From positions 27,850 to 91,849 of the forward strand of contig JAJDCU010000041.1 in the NCBI GenBank assembly GCA_029260655.1: a DNA stretch of 64,000 nucleotides, in the 5' to 3' direction. Both the position numbers and the translations under genes were made by a program. The notes below the pieces were generated by a model. The model worked only from the letters and a program-made list of their open reading frames with translations, searched no databases and was not told the DNA's origin. Positions 1 through 9,825 of this stretch are shown here, piece after piece. Source of the stretch: Phycisphaeraceae bacterium. GTDB taxonomy: Bacteria; Planctomycetota; Phycisphaerae; Phycisphaerales; Phycisphaeraceae. Within the stretch, counting starts at the first letter, position 1. Every line of letters begins with the position of its first letter.

Positions 1-377
1 CACCAGCCCGGGTCCAAGCAGCTTCAGGTAGCCCGGCGGGGAAGGTAGCGGCCGGTGTGTGAACGAGGGTTGCGGTGAGCGCTTAGACATGGACCGGCAT
101 TGTCGGAGACGCGCCACAAAACCGCAACCCGTTGCCGCACACGGGCCGTCTCTTTCGGATGAAAGCGCATCGATGTGCCGCCCTGTTTTTCCACACGGCC
201 TGTGGCACGTATCCCCCAAAGACGGTCGGTCGATACACCCCACACCCAACCCATCAACATGGGCCCCATTTAGCCCCGGCCCGCCCCCCCGGGCCACTGC
301 CGGGCCTTTTCGATAACCGCAAACAATTATCCTTTGGGATCGGTCGATCTCTGATAAAATAGGGGGCTGAAAACGAA
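1..377. other. non-coding 5' stretch with a 10-bp inverted repeat
   Basis: No convincing gene is seen here; the open frames lack ribosome sites and family resemblance. GGGTTGCGGT at 67-76 is perfectly complementary to ACCGCAACCC at 121-130, enclosing 44 bases, so a transcript could form a stable stem. A run resembling a -10 element (TAAAAT, 355-360) lies about 55 bases before the ATG of the downstream gene, with only a poor -35. The upstream gene lies outside the window. Confidence 0.4.
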
Positions 378-413
378 GTGAGTCAGAAAGATGCAAGAGA
401 GGAATCAGACAAG

Positions 414-1529
414 ATGAGCGAAGCGAAGATCGTCAGTGAATTACGCAAGCAGCACGCAACCCATGCGTCGCATGATGGACATAACGGCCGAGACCTGGAC
501 ACTGATCACGCCCTGACCGAGGCGATGCAGCAGGTGATCCAGCAGGCCGGGGGCGACCCGGGATCGATGACGGGCAAGCGGATACGAGAGATCATCCACA
601 CCGCGACCAAGCTGATGGCCGACGGCGCTGACGACGGTGAACTGAAGCTGGTCAGCCGAAGCGTCAAGGAATTGCGCTACGCCCTGAAGGTGTTCAGGCC
701 GTACCAGGAGACACCCAAGATCTCGATCTTCGGCTCGGCGCGGACACCGGAGAACGACCCGACCTACCAGGCCGCCTTGACGTTCGGGAAGTTGATGGCC
801 GATACCGGCTGGATGGTCATCACCGGCGCAGGCGGCGGGATCATGGCCGCGGGCAACGGCGGCGCGGGACGCGAGGCGTCGTTCGGCGTATCCATCCGCC
901 TGCCCTTCGAGACCAACGCCAACGAGCACATCGTCGGCGATCCCAAACTCATCAACTTCCGCTATTTCTTCACACGCAAGCTCATGTTCATGTGGCAGTC
1001 CAAGGCCGTTGCCCTGTTCGCCGGCGGGTTCGGCACGCAGGACGAAGGCTTCGAGGCGCTGACACTCGTCCAGACCGGCAAGGCGTCGACCATCCCGATC
1101 GTCATGGTCGACGCCCCGGGCAGGTCATACTGGAAACGCTGGGATCAGTACGTCCGCGAAGAGCTGCTCACCGCCGGGCTGATCAACAAGGATGACCTGG
1201 CCCTGTACCGCATCTACGACGACCCGAAGGCGGCGGCACAACACGTGATTGACTTCTACCGAAACTACCACTCTCAGCGGTTCGTCAACGATGTGCTGGT
1301 GCTGCGGATGCACCGCCCGCTAGGCGATGCTCAGGTCGAAGCGCTCAACGACGAGTTCGCCGACCTGGTCAAGGAAGACCGGATCGCGCAGGCCGGACCG
1401 ATGGACCAGGAGAAGCGCTACCGGGATCTGCCCAGACTCCGGTTCATCTTCGCCAAGCGAGCCTACGGCCGACTGCGGCTGATGGTCGATCGGATCAATG
1501 AATTCGATGTGCTAAACACGCGGACGTAG
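414..1529 (+). CDS. LOG-family (TIGR00730-like) Rossmann protein
   Basis: A 371-residue protein of the LOG (Lonely Guy) / lysine-decarboxylase-like family, whose characterised members release cytokinin-type bases from nucleoside monophosphates or act as nucleotide phosphoribohydrolases. The Rossmann core begins around residue 104 (SIFGSAR), has a glycine-rich loop ITGAGGGIM near 136, and the family signature GGFGTQDEGFE near 204, a variant of PGGxGTxxE with Ala in place of the first Pro. About 95 N-terminal residues form a polar, helical extension not present in short LOGs. ATG 414 is preferred over GTG 378 because GAGAGGAA ends 9 bases before it. The true substrate cannot be told from sequence. 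It stands alone, convergent with the PilZ gene. Confidence 0.85.
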   Translation: MSEAKIVSELRKQHATHASHDGHNGRDLDTDHALTEAMQQVIQQAGGDPGSMTGKRIREIIHTATKLMADGADDGELKLVSRSVKELRYALKVFRPYQETPKISIFGSARTPENDPTYQAALTFGKLMADTGWMVITGAGGGIMAAGNGGAGREASFGVSIRLPFETNANEHIVGDPKLINFRYFFTRKLMFMWQSKAVALFAGGFGTQDEGFEALTLVQTGKASTIPIVMVDAPGRSYWKRWDQYVREELLTAGLINKDDLALYRIYDDPKAAAQHVIDFYRNYHSQRFVNDVLVLRMHRPLGDAQVEALNDEFADLVKEDRIAQAGPMDQEKRYRDLPRLRFIFAKRAYGRLRLMVDRINEFDVLNTRT

Positions 1530-1582
1530 TAACATCCCGGCAAGTCGCGCCTCAGCACGCCGTCCCCCTGCAAACCCACGAT

Positions 1583-1605
1583 GCCGCGGGCTTAACCCGT
1601 GGCTA
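1583..1605. repeat. palindromic element between convergent genes
   Basis: CCGCGGG and CCCGTGG form a near-perfect hairpin around CTTAA, ending in GGCTA. The terminal CTA supplies the TAG stop of the PilZ gene on the minus strand. It resembles one half of the 53-bp twin-hairpin elements at 56201 and 57896, and may act as a bidirectional 3' end; there is no U-tract. Confidence 0.5.
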
Positions 1606-1941
1606 CCAGCCGTACATCAGGCTTGCGGGGATGGAGCCTTCGATCAGCTCGGCGCGGAGTTCGCTGCGGCCGTCGCCGCGGCGGTTAGCCCCGACGATGC
1701 GGACACGGAAGGGCTTGCCCTGGGGGTCTTCGGTGCGGATGTTGACCGTCTCTCCGACGTCCGCGGTGTTTGCGGAAGTGAACGCGAGCCCGCCGCCGCT
1801 GATGTTGACGGCCTGAGCCTGCTTGAGGATCGAACGGGGTTGGCCGTACTGATCCATCACCGCCGCGCTGAGACTGCCCTGCCCGGCGATGCGTGGACTG
1901 GTGCGCCGGTCTTCACCGCTCCATCTGGGTTCGTATGCCAT
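1603..1941 (-). CDS. PilZ-domain protein
   Basis: A 112-residue single-domain protein of the PilZ family, whose members bind cyclic di-GMP through an N-terminal RxxxR and a D/NxSxxG motif. Both are visible: RRTSPR at about 12-17 and NISGGG at about 46-51, followed by beta-strands ending in FRVRIVGANRR. ATG 1941 is chosen because AAAGGG lies 8 bases upstream; a longer frame starting with TTG at 2028 overlaps the upstream gene stop and has no ribosome site. It lies directly downstream of the SpoU methyltransferase gene, about 80 bases away, and could be co-transcribed. Role: probably a small c-di-GMP effector; target unknown. Confidence 0.85.
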   Translation of the reverse strand: MAYEPRWSGEDRRTSPRIAGQGSLSAAVMDQYGQPRSILKQAQAVNISGGGLAFTSANTADVGETVNIRTEDPQGKPFRVRIVGANRRGDGRSELRAELIEGSIPASLMYGW

Positions 1942-2024
1942 GTTATCGGCCCTTTCGGCTGAACATCCCGACCAATCGACAAGATCGGCAGGATCGGCCG
2001 CCAGGTTTAAGTGAGTTGTCGGCG

Positions 2025-2861
2025 TCAACGATCAGAAGGAAGGGACAGATGATGCAGCACGATCCCGACGGCGACCGCGACGTTCAACGAATCGACACCG
2101 GGCCTCATCGGGATCGTCAACTTCTGTTGACACAGGTCGGCCCATTCACTTGCCAGCCCCTGCGGCTCGTTGCCGAACAGCACCGCGACGCCGGGGGATC
2201 CGGGGGACGCCGGCGGACGGGCGTAGTCGCTCAGGGCCGTGGCGTCATCGTCGAGGACCGCCGCGACCAGATTCATGCGATGGTCATCTCGCATCGCGAT
2301 CAGGTCGTCGGCGAGACGGGGCGAGCGGACGACCGGCAGGTCGAAGACGGAGCCCATCGAAACACGGATAACCCGTCGAGCGAAGGGGTCACAACCGATA
2401 TCGCTAAGCAGCAGGCCGTCGGCGCCGAGCCCGTGTGCGGCGCGTGCGATCAGTCCGAGATTCTCGGCATTACGGATCTCGGGCAGGACGACAAGCGTGC
2501 GCGCTGGCAGCAGTGACGATGCCGGCGCTTCCGGCGGGCGCTTGCCACAGGCCAGCACGCCCAGATGAAAATCGAACCCCACCACGGCGGAGAGCAAGCT
2601 GCCGGGCGCGATGTAGACCGTGACCCCGTCTGGGATAGCCGACGAGAAGTCTTCGAACCGGTGTCCGGCGATCAGCAGCGAGACGGCCTGATGCCTCGAT
2701 GCCAACAGCCGGCGAACGTTGTGCTCGCCTTCACAAACGAACAGGCCAAGTTCGGCGGCGAGCTGTCGGTCCTTCAGCGCGGTGTAGGGCCTAAGGCGCG
2801 GGTCGCTGGCGTCGGTGATGTGGATTGTGTTCGTGGGCGTGTCAGTTCGCCTCGATTTCAA
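2025..2861 (-). CDS. SpoU/TrmH-family RNA methyltransferase
   Basis: A SPOUT-class, S-adenosylmethionine-dependent 2'-O-ribose methyltransferase of tRNA or rRNA. All three SpoU motifs are present: [19 protein letters not shown] (motif 1), [10 protein letters not shown] (motif 2) and [20 protein letters not shown] (motif 3), which together form the trefoil-knot cofactor site. An N-terminal substrate-binding region starts with [12 protein letters not shown] and contains [13 protein letters not shown]. Start is uncertain: GTG 2900 gives 291 residues and a 59-base overlap with smc; TTG 2861 (AAGGGG about 10 bases upstream, 20-base overlap) gives 278 and matches family length better. It is the second gene after smc on this strand. 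The modified nucleotide cannot be deduced. Confidence 0.88.
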   Translation of the reverse strand: MKSRRTDTPTNTIHITDASDPRLRPYTALKDRQLAAELGLFVCEGEHNVRRLLASRHQAVSLLIAGHRFEDFSSAIPDGVTVYIAPGSLLSAVVGFDFHLGVLACGKRPPEAPASSLLPARTLVVLPEIRNAENLGLIARAAHGLGADGLLLSDIGCDPFARRVIRVSMGSVFDLPVVRSPRLADDLIAMRDDHRMNLVAAVLDDDATALSDYARPPASPGSPGVAVLFGNEPQGLASEWADLCQQKLTIPMRPGVDSLNVAVAVGIVLHHLSLPSDR

Positions 2862-5800
2862 CCGGTTCGCGCCCCTTGAGCATCGCCGCCAACCGATCAC
2901 GCTGAGAGGGTGGGTCTTGGCCGTTGCCGTTGCCGTTGTCGCTGTCGTCGGGGCTGGCGGGTATGTCTTCGCTGATCACCGCGAGGGTTGTCGGGTCGGA
3001 GTCGGTCTCGGTCTCGGAAGGAGAAGCCGCAAGCGGCTGGGTGTTGGCCTCGGTGAGGTCCCTCTCTGTTTGCGAGCGGACGGCGTCATCTGAGATCTTG
3101 CCGTCGTGGCTGACCTGGTCGAACTGTACCGAGACGCGCTTGGATACGCCCCGCTCCTGCTGGGTGATCCCGTAAAGGATGTCGCAGACCTGCATCGTCC
3201 GCTTGTGGTGGGTGATGATGATGAAGTGCGACTTATCCAGGAAGCTGTGGATGACCTGGGTAAAGCGCTCGACGTTGGCCTCGTCCAGCGCCGCGTCGAC
3301 CTCGTCCAGCAAGGCGTAGGGCGACGGCCGTGTCTTGAAGATCGCCATCAAAAGCGCGACCGCGGTCATGGTTTTTTCGCCGCCTGAAAGCTGGCTGATC
3401 GAGCAGGGCTCCTTGCCCGGGGGCTTGGCGCGGATCTCGATCCCGGACTCAAGCACATCGACGTTGCCTTCTTCGTCGGGCTGGAGGAACAGGTCGGCCC
3501 GGCCCCCGCCAAAGAGCTTGCGGAACAGGCCCTCCTGGCCGGCGAAGTTTTCTTTGATCGTCTCGAACGTCTGCTCGAAACGCTTGCGGGAGTCGTCGTT
3601 GATCTGCTGGATCAGCACCTCGAGGTCGTTCTTAGCCTGCGCGATATCGCCGACCTGGTCCGCGAGCTCGTCCTGGCGGCCTTCGAGCTGGTCCTGCTCG
3701 GCGATCGCGTCGACGTTGACCGTCCCCAGCCGGGCGATCCTGCCTCGCAGGTCCGTGATCTCGGCCTCGACCGAAGCCCAGTCGATGTCGAACGGGTCGG
3801 GCTGATCGTCTGGCGTTTCAACATCCATATCAGCATCTGACGTATCGCCGTCCAGCGCACGCAGCGCGTCCTGGTCTTCTTCATCGCCCCCCGCGTCGGC
3901 GTCGCTGGGCTCATCGTCAGCCTGGGCTCCCTGCAACGCCCGCGCGTAGGCCTGGGATACGTCCAACTCCAACTGTTCATGGCCTCGCTGACACACGCCA
4001 TCTGTCTTGACCTCCAGCTCACGCTGGCGGACCTGAAGCTTGTGAAGCTCACTGTCGGCAGACTCCACCAACCCGCGTTGGGCCTGAACGTTGGCCTTGA
4101 GTTCGTTCAGCCCGGTGTCGACCTGCTCGACCTTTCGCTGCGCCAGCTCGCACTGGATGATCAGTTCCTGGAGCTTACGCTCGGCCTCCTGGGCCTGCTG
4201 CTGGGCCTGGGCCTCGGTCGATTCAAGCTCGGCGATGCGGCTGTGATAACCCGATAGCTGGTCCTCGATCAGGCCGCACTGGCGCTGAACGTCGGCCGAG
4301 GCGATCTCGACCTGGCGGACCTGGCGCTGCGCCGACGCCAATTGCTCGGCGAGCTTGCCCGACTCGACGCGGGCGGTCGTGACGGTCTCGCGCGCCGACT
4401 CGGCCTCTTCGGTAAGCCCATCGATCAGCGCCTGCGCCGACTCAACGCGCTGTTGACGCTGGGCGGAGTCCTGCTCCAGGCGGTCGGCCTCGGCCCGGCG
4501 CCCGGTGCGCTTCTCGTCGGCCTCCTTGAGTTGGCGGTGGATCTGCTCGGCCTCGGCGGCCAACACCGGCTGCTCGCGCTCCAGACCCGTGATCTGTCCG
4601 TTACACGCTTCGAGCTTGCTGCCAAGTTCAACCGACATCGACTTGGCTTCGTAGATCGATTGCCTCAGGTCGTTGCAGACCTGCTCGGCATGCGCGGCCT
4701 GGTCGGACAATTCTGAAAGCTTCTGCGCGTCCCGGCTGATTTCCGCGTCCAGTTCGGTGATCTGCTGTTGCAGGAGCGAAAGCTCGCTGCGTCGACTGAT
4801 CAGCCCGCCTGCCGCGCCGTTAAGGGGCCCGGCAAGGACCCGGCCGTCGGCTTCAAGCAGTTCGCCGGTCCGGGTCACGAACCGACAACCGTCGGGCATC
4901 TGGCCACGCAGCTCCAGGGCCTGCGCTAAATCCTCGACGATGAACGTGCGGCCAAGCAGACGCCAGACGACCGGCCCCAGCCAATCGGGGAAGCGGACCA
5001 GATCGACCGCGGCGGTGAGTTTGACGAACTTGCCATCGCCGACCTTGCGCATCGTGCTCCCGACTTGCGCCGGCAGGGGCGGCTGGTCCATAGCTACGAA
5101 AGTGACGCGGCCGGCCAGGGATTCGACCGCGGTCTTGCCGCCGTTGTCTGAGCAGATATCGCCAAGCCGATCAACGACCAAAGCTTGCTGATACTCGCCC
5201 AGGGCCGCTTCGACGACCGCGGCGCGCTCGATGTCGGTTTCCAGGTGGTCCGCCAGGAGCCCGCGGACGAAGCGGAAGGTGCTCTGCTGGTCGTCGCCCC
5301 GAGCCGCGGCGCGTGCCAGGAAAGCCTTAACCGGATCGGCGACGCCTTCCTGCTTGTCCTGCATCTCCTGCAAGAGGGCCCGCCGGGATTCCAGGCCGGA
5401 ACGTTTTTCCTTGGCGTCGCCGAGCGTCTCGGTCAGGCCGCGTTGCTCGGCGTCGAATCGCTGGGCCTGCTGCTGCTGCTGTTCGAGTTGGCGGGTCTCT
5501 TCATCGAGAAGCTGCTGCGCTTCGGCGCGCTTGACGGTTGCGGTGTCACGGGCGCTTAGCAGTTCTTCAAGCTGCTCACTGACGCTGCAGGAGCGTTCGT
5601 CCAGTTTCTGGCGGGTCGAGACGAGGTTGCTTTCGAACGTGTCCAGCGAAGTGATCTCGTTGTGGAGCTGGGACGTGCGGCGCAGCAGGTTGATGATGCC
5701 GGCCTTGTCGTCCTCGAGCTGGGACCGCTTCTCGTTAAGTTCGTGCTGGAGGGTGCGGTATTCGTCCTGGGCGGCTTCGAGGCGCAACTCACTGGCCTGC

Positions 5801-6873
5801 TGCTGCTGGGCCAACCGATCGACCTGCTCGATCTGCTCCAGATGATCGCTGTTGAGTTTTTCTTTGCTGGCTGTCAGCTCCGCGAAGCGGTCGGTGTCGC
5901 GCTGGGTCTGACGGCGTGCGTCTTCAAGTGAAGTCCGTGCGTAATTGATCCGCTGCTGGGCCTGGTCCTTGCCGGCCTGCTGTTCGAGTCGCTCGTGGTC
6001 GAGGCGTTTTTGCCGGCCCAGCACGGACTGCCGCTCGAGTTCGGCGTCGTCGACGGCACGCTCCTGATCGGCCAGGTGACGCGCCGCGGCGGTGCGGTCG
6101 GCCTCGGCCTGCTCGAGCAGCTCGGACAAGTCGCCCAAATCGGACTGGAGCTTGTGGTACTCGGCCAGGGCGTAGCTCAGCTGCAACTCGCGCAGACGCG
6201 CGTTGTGTTGCTGGTACGACCGGGCGCGCGCGGCCTGCATCTTCACACTCCGCAGGCGGCGCTCGGTGTCTTCCAGACGTTGGCGGACCAGCTCCAGATT
6301 CCGCTCGGTGCGTTCGAGCTTGCGGATGGCTTCTTTTTTGCGGGCCTTGAACCGGCTGATCCCGGCGGCCTCCTCGAAGATCGTTCGGCGCTCGGTGGCG
6401 TTGGACTGCAAGAGTACGTCGACCTTGCCCTGCTCGATCACCGAGTAGGCCTCGGTCCCGATGCCGGTATCCATGAACAGCTCACGGATGTCACGCAGAC
6501 GGACCCGGTGGTTGTTCAGCAGATACTCGCTGGTGCCGTCGCGGAAGAGCTGGCGGGTAACGGCGACGTCGTCCTGATCGAGTGCGAGGTGGCGTGTCCC
6601 GTCGGGCCTTTGGGCGTTGTCGAAGGTGAGGGTAACCGAGGCCATCCCGGAGGGTTTGCGGTTCGCCGAGCCGTTGAAGATGACATCCATCATCGCGCCG
6701 CCGCGCAGGCTCTTGGCGGACTGCTCGCCGAGGACCCACTTGATGGCGTCAACGATATTGGATTTGCCGCAGCCGTTGGGCCCGACGATCCCGACCACGG
6801 GCGCGTCAAAGGCGATCTCGGTCTTGTCGGCGAACGACTTGAATCCCGCCAAAGTTACCTTGGCTAAGCGCAT
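2842..6873 (-). CDS. smc: chromosome segregation ATPase SMC
   Basis: Structural-maintenance-of-chromosomes ATPase, which with ScpA/ScpB compacts and separates replicated chromosomes. Walker [17 protein letters not shown] is at about 31-46; two long coiled coils, rich in Gln/Glu/Arg, flank a hinge around 510-680; the C-terminal head carries the signature [18 protein letters not shown] and Walker [14 protein letters not shown]. At 1343 residues it exceeds the usual ~1180: there is an acidic Asp/Glu-rich insert (about 1010-1060) near the end of the second coil and a polar tail of about 120 residues after the ATPase head. ATG 6873 is chosen over a start five codons upstream because GGAGG sits 8 bases before it. 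ScpA/B genes are not in the window. Confidence 0.97.
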   Translation of the reverse strand: MRLAKVTLAGFKSFADKTEIAFDAPVVGIVGPNGCGKSNIVDAIKWVLGEQSAKSLRGGAMMDVIFNGSANRKPSGMASVTLTFDNAQRPDGTRHLALDQDDVAVTRQLFRDGTSEYLLNNHRVRLRDIRELFMDTGIGTEAYSVIEQGKVDVLLQSNATERRTIFEEAAGISRFKARKKEAIRKLERTERNLELVRQRLEDTERRLRSVKMQAARARSYQQHNARLRELQLSYALAEYHKLQSDLGDLSELLEQAEADRTAAARHLADQERAVDDAELERQSVLGRQKRLDHERLEQQAGKDQAQQRINYARTSLEDARRQTQRDTDRFAELTASKEKLNSDHLEQIEQVDRLAQQQQASELRLEAAQDEYRTLQHELNEKRSQLEDDKAGIINLLRRTSQLHNEITSLDTFESNLVSTRQKLDERSCSVSEQLEELLSARDTATVKRAEAQQLLDEETRQLEQQQQQAQRFDAEQRGLTETLGDAKEKRSGLESRRALLQEMQDKQEGVADPVKAFLARAAARGDDQQSTFRFVRGLLADHLETDIERAAVVEAALGEYQQALVVDRLGDICSDNGGKTAVESLAGRVTFVAMDQPPLPAQVGSTMRKVGDGKFVKLTAAVDLVRFPDWLGPVVWRLLGRTFIVEDLAQALELRGQMPDGCRFVTRTGELLEADGRVLAGPLNGAAGGLISRRSELSLLQQQITELDAEISRDAQKLSELSDQAAHAEQVCNDLRQSIYEAKSMSVELGSKLEACNGQITGLEREQPVLAAEAEQIHRQLKEADEKRTGRRAEADRLEQDSAQRQQRVESAQALIDGLTEEAESARETVTTARVESGKLAEQLASAQRQVRQVEIASADVQRQCGLIEDQLSGYHSRIAELESTEAQAQQQAQEAERKLQELIIQCELAQRKVEQVDTGLNELKANVQAQRGLVESADSELHKLQVRQRELEVKTDGVCQRGHEQLELDVSQAYARALQGAQADDEPSDADAGGDEEDQDALRALDGDTSDADMDVETPDDQPDPFDIDWASVEAEITDLRGRIARLGTVNVDAIAEQDQLEGRQDELADQVGDIAQAKNDLEVLIQQINDDSRKRFEQTFETIKENFAGQEGLFRKLFGGGRADLFLQPDEEGNVDVLESGIEIRAKPPGKEPCSISQLSGGEKTMTAVALLMAIFKTRPSPYALLDEVDAALDEANVERFTQVIHSFLDKSHFIIITHHKRTMQVCDILYGITQQERGVSKRVSVQFDQVSHDGKISDDAVRSQTERDLTEANTQPLAASPSETETDSDPTTLAVISEDIPASPDDSDNGNGNGQDPPSQRDRLAAMLKGREPVEIEAN

Positions 6874-7029
6874 AGGATCGACCTCCATGTCGATAGGTTC
6901 TTCATCGTCAGGCGGCGGCCCCCGGCTCCAAAAGGTCCGGCTATCACAGGCCCTGTCCCGCGAGGCCCGGCCTCCAAGGCCCGGGCGGTTTCTCTCCCCA
7001 CATACATCATAAACAGCGGCCTTGTCACG

Positions 7030-9033
7030 CTACCTGCTGGACGTGCGTTTAGGGGTTTGTGCATCGTCGGCCGAGTCGGGCCGGGTTGTCAAGGCCTGGC
7101 CATCGTCCGGGGAGCCATCGGCGTCCAACCGCCCTACCGGCTGCTCGTCGACGACCTCGGGCCCGGTCTCAGGACGAAGCTGTTTGATCTGGGTGTTTTC
7201 CAGGTCGGCGATCTGCTTGGCCAGCGGGCTGGCGACCACCTCGATCGAGGCGGGGATGTCTCCCTGCTTGCACAGTTGATACACGACGTCGACCACCTGG
7301 CTGTATGTCATGCCCAGGCCCAGGTTGGGCTGCTCGAGTGTAGGCTTATGCCCCAGCAGGTAGACCAGGGTTTTCAGATCGGCCCTGGCCTTGAGCGTCA
7401 CCGACGACGGGGCGTCGGGCTCGTTCAGTGAAGCGGGCTGGTAGAACACGTCCAGGTGCGTCTGCTCAGGCCGCATCGTCAGCATCAGGCGGTTGTCCCA
7501 CAGCCGCGCCAGCAGCGGGGCCTTGAAACCCAGGTCCGGGCTGAAGATAACGATCCGCGGCACGCCGACCTGCGAGATGTAGACCAGCGGCTTTTCGGCG
7601 GGGACCGCGTCGATGACGTATTTCAGCCCCGTGCCTGACGCGTCGGGGATGCTGACCCGGCCGGTCGTGATAAGCCGATCGTTGATCGCCGCCAGCGACT
7701 CGTAGGCCGTGACCCGGACCACGGTGTCTTGATCGTCCAGCAGGTCCTTGAGCGTGCCCGAGCCCTTGAGCGATCTGGGCAGCATGACCAGCGCCCGCGC
7801 CACGCGCGCCCGGACGGCGGGGTCTTCGTGGATAGCCAGGTCTGCCAGCGAATGGCTGGCTCGCTCGTCGCCGAGCCAGGCCCCGGCCTCCAGTGCCGAC
7901 AGACGTAGCTGCAGATCACCGTGCCCGTAATACCCGCGCAAGACCTCGACGACCGGCCTACCCAGCGCCTGCCAGGCGAGCCGGACCGACCACTGGGTCT
8001 GGGGATCGTCCTGGAGCACCTGCGCCAACATCTGCGCCTGCTGGGGCTCGAAACCCGGGCCGGTCTGCATGTACATGTGCATCAGCAGGTCGACCAACTC
8101 GGCGGGGTTGGCCTGGTATCTCGGCGGGACATGGATCTTGATCAGTTGATCGGTCATCGGTTTGGCCAGCGGCTTGCGGTCGGTGGTCTTGCCGAAGCGT
8201 TCGTTGATGCGGTCTGCGATCCCCCGGCTGCGCGTGTAGCTGGATTGGTTGAGGACCAGCTCAAGGGAGCGCGGCGCGGTGGTTTTACCGCCGGCTACGA
8301 CCATAGCCTGCAACTGACCGAACTGCTTGGGTTCGCCGGTGCTGGGCTGGTCGTGGTAGGGGTTGTCGTAGATCGGGCCGTAGGCGGTGGCCTGCTCGTG
8401 CATGAACTTGAACGCGGCGTTGGCGCCGTTGATCCCTAGTTCGGCGGTCCAGAGCGTGCCGCCGGCGAGACTGGTGGTCTGCGAATCAACAGCGGTGACC
8501 AGGACATCGAACCGCAGGCCCGGTGTCGCGCCCGGGGGGATCAGCCCGTCGATCCGAACGACCGCGGTGTTGGGGTCTGCCAGAACCCGTTCGGGGGTCA
8601 TGTGCAGGGTATCCATACTGGCGCTGCCCAGACCGTACTTTCTCATCTGGTTAATCAGCGCCAGCCGCAGGGGCGCGGGGACACTGGTCGAGCCGGTGCC
8701 GTTGAGGTTGACGACGATGCCGTAACCGCTGACAAGCAACGGGCGCTCCGAGCCTGATCGCAGTCGCGCCAGCGAGCCGATGGTGCCTCGGAGGTAGGCC
8801 GGGCCGGTGTAGGTCGGCGCGGGGGCGCCGCCGGGGGCATTGACCGGGGCGCTGGGCGGAGTCTCACAGCCGGGCAACACCAAGGCGCAGACCCAGACCA
8901 AGGCCGTGATCCAGCCCAATAACCGCCCGTGTCGGACCGGACGCCGACCGCCGCCGGACATAGCCTGTGAGGTCCCAGGCAACCCGTGGCCATGGCGCGA
9001 CCGCCAGGCACCGTCTCGCAGATTGTTAACCAT
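7030..9033 (-). CDS. FlgI-like (flagellar P-ring) lipoprotein with HEAT-like repeats
   Basis: The middle resembles the flagellar P-ring protein FlgI: RGTIGSLARLRSG, then LVSGYGIVVNLNGTGS (compare VGYGLVVGLNGTG) and PNTAVVRIDGLIPPGATPG with a following RFDVLVTAVDSQTTSLAGGTL. Unlike FlgI, which has a cleaved Sec signal and is periplasmic, this protein has a lipobox ending VLPGC (Cys at about 56), so it should be lipid-anchored. After the FlgI-like part come Ala/Leu-rich helical repeats resembling HEAT repeats (about 360-470), then a beta-rich C-terminal part. ATG 9033 has AGGA 5 bases upstream; ATG 8961 would give a more usual 32-residue lipoprotein signal. It lies about 140 bases upstream of smc on the same strand, away from other flagellar genes. 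Role inferred: an envelope or flagellar-ring accessory. Confidence 0.75.
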   Translation of the reverse strand: MVNNLRDGAWRSRHGHGLPGTSQAMSGGGRRPVRHGRLLGWITALVWVCALVLPGCETPPSAPVNAPGGAPAPTYTGPAYLRGTIGSLARLRSGSERPLLVSGYGIVVNLNGTGSTSVPAPLRLALINQMRKYGLGSASMDTLHMTPERVLADPNTAVVRIDGLIPPGATPGLRFDVLVTAVDSQTTSLAGGTLWTAELGINGANAAFKFMHEQATAYGPIYDNPYHDQPSTGEPKQFGQLQAMVVAGGKTTAPRSLELVLNQSSYTRSRGIADRINERFGKTTDRKPLAKPMTDQLIKIHVPPRYQANPAELVDLLMHMYMQTGPGFEPQQAQMLAQVLQDDPQTQWSVRLAWQALGRPVVEVLRGYYGHGDLQLRLSALEAGAWLGDERASHSLADLAIHEDPAVRARVARALVMLPRSLKGSGTLKDLLDDQDTVVRVTAYESLAAINDRLITTGRVSIPDASGTGLKYVIDAVPAEKPLVYISQVGVPRIVIFSPDLGFKAPLLARLWDNRLMLTMRPEQTHLDVFYQPASLNEPDAPSSVTLKARADLKTLVYLLGHKPTLEQPNLGLGMTYSQVVDVVYQLCKQGDIPASIEVVASPLAKQIADLENTQIKQLRPETGPEVVDEQPVGRLDADGSPDDGQALTTRPDSADDAQTPKRTSSR

Positions 9034-9185
9034 AGTCATCCTGCCGCTGAAACACTGGATCAGGAAGCGTCCTATTGTCTGCCGTTATCGGCCCTGGGTC
9101 AAGCACTTGCCGGCCTTGCCCTCCCCGCCGTAGCGGGCACACAGCCGGTCCGCACACCCCACCGGGACGCTGGTACACTAACGCC

Positions 9186-9755
9186 ATGCAAGCCGACATC
9201 GACCGCGTGCTGATCGACCGCCAGGCCATCGGCCGACGGCTGGACGAGCTGGCCAAGACCATCGCCGAGGACCTGTCCGCCGAGGCTACAGGCGGGCACG
9301 GGGAGATTACCCTTGTCCCGATCCTCACCGGAAGCATCATCTTCCTGGCGGACCTGATCCGACGACTCCCGATCCGCATGCAGATCCGGGTCATGAGCGT
9401 CACCAGCTATCCCGGCACAGCAACCAGCAGCCGGGGCGCCAGCATCGAAGCACAGCTCACCAAGCTCCCGGAGGACCTGAGCAACAACCACATCCTGGTC
9501 GTCGACGACATCCTCGACTCGGGCAACACCCTGCGCCTGGTCAACGAAACCATCAAGCAGCGCAACCCCGTCAGCCTCCGCACCTGCGTGCTGCTGCGAA
9601 AGACCATCCCCTCGGCGATGAGCTTCGAGGTGGACTACGTCGCCTTTGACATCCCCGACGAGTTCGTCGTCGGGTACGGGCTTGATTACAACGACTACTA
9701 CCGCAACCTCCCGGACATCGTCACCCTCAAGAAGCACGTCTACGCAGGCGCATGA
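9186..9755 (+). CDS. hpt: hypoxanthine phosphoribosyltransferase
   Basis: A purine-salvage enzyme that joins hypoxanthine or guanine to PRPP, giving IMP or GMP, in the cytosol. The 189-residue length is normal. The PRPP-binding motif VVDDILDSGNTL is present, preceded by the LTGSIIFLADLIRRL loop and SVTSYPG flexible loop, and followed by DIPDEFVVGYGLDYNDYYRNLPDI, the conserved C-terminal substrate-binding segment. The ATG at 9186 is the first that leaves the family N-terminus intact (DIDRVLIDRQAIGRRLDELA). It is transcribed divergently from the FlgI-like gene and is followed by a membrane-protein gene after 70 bases. Confidence 0.95.
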   Translation: MQADIDRVLIDRQAIGRRLDELAKTIAEDLSAEATGGHGEITLVPILTGSIIFLADLIRRLPIRMQIRVMSVTSYPGTATSSRGASIEAQLTKLPEDLSNNHILVVDDILDSGNTLRLVNETIKQRNPVSLRTCVLLRKTIPSAMSFEVDYVAFDIPDEFVVGYGLDYNDYYRNLPDIVTLKKHVYAGA

Positions 9756-9760
9756 CCCCG

Positions 9761-9806
9761 CCCCCGGATACACCCCCGGACGCACCCCCGGACACCTCCC
9801 GGATCC
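9761..9806. repeat. 12-bp tandem repeat
   Basis: Between hpt and the next gene the unit CCCCCGGAYRCA occurs three times head to tail (9761, 9773, 9785) with a partial fourth copy (TCCCGGATCC). Units differ at two or three positions. It is not in a supported reading frame. It may just be slippage-prone GC-rich spacer. Confidence 0.7.
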
Positions 9807-9825
9807 CTCGGACCCTAAAGCGACC

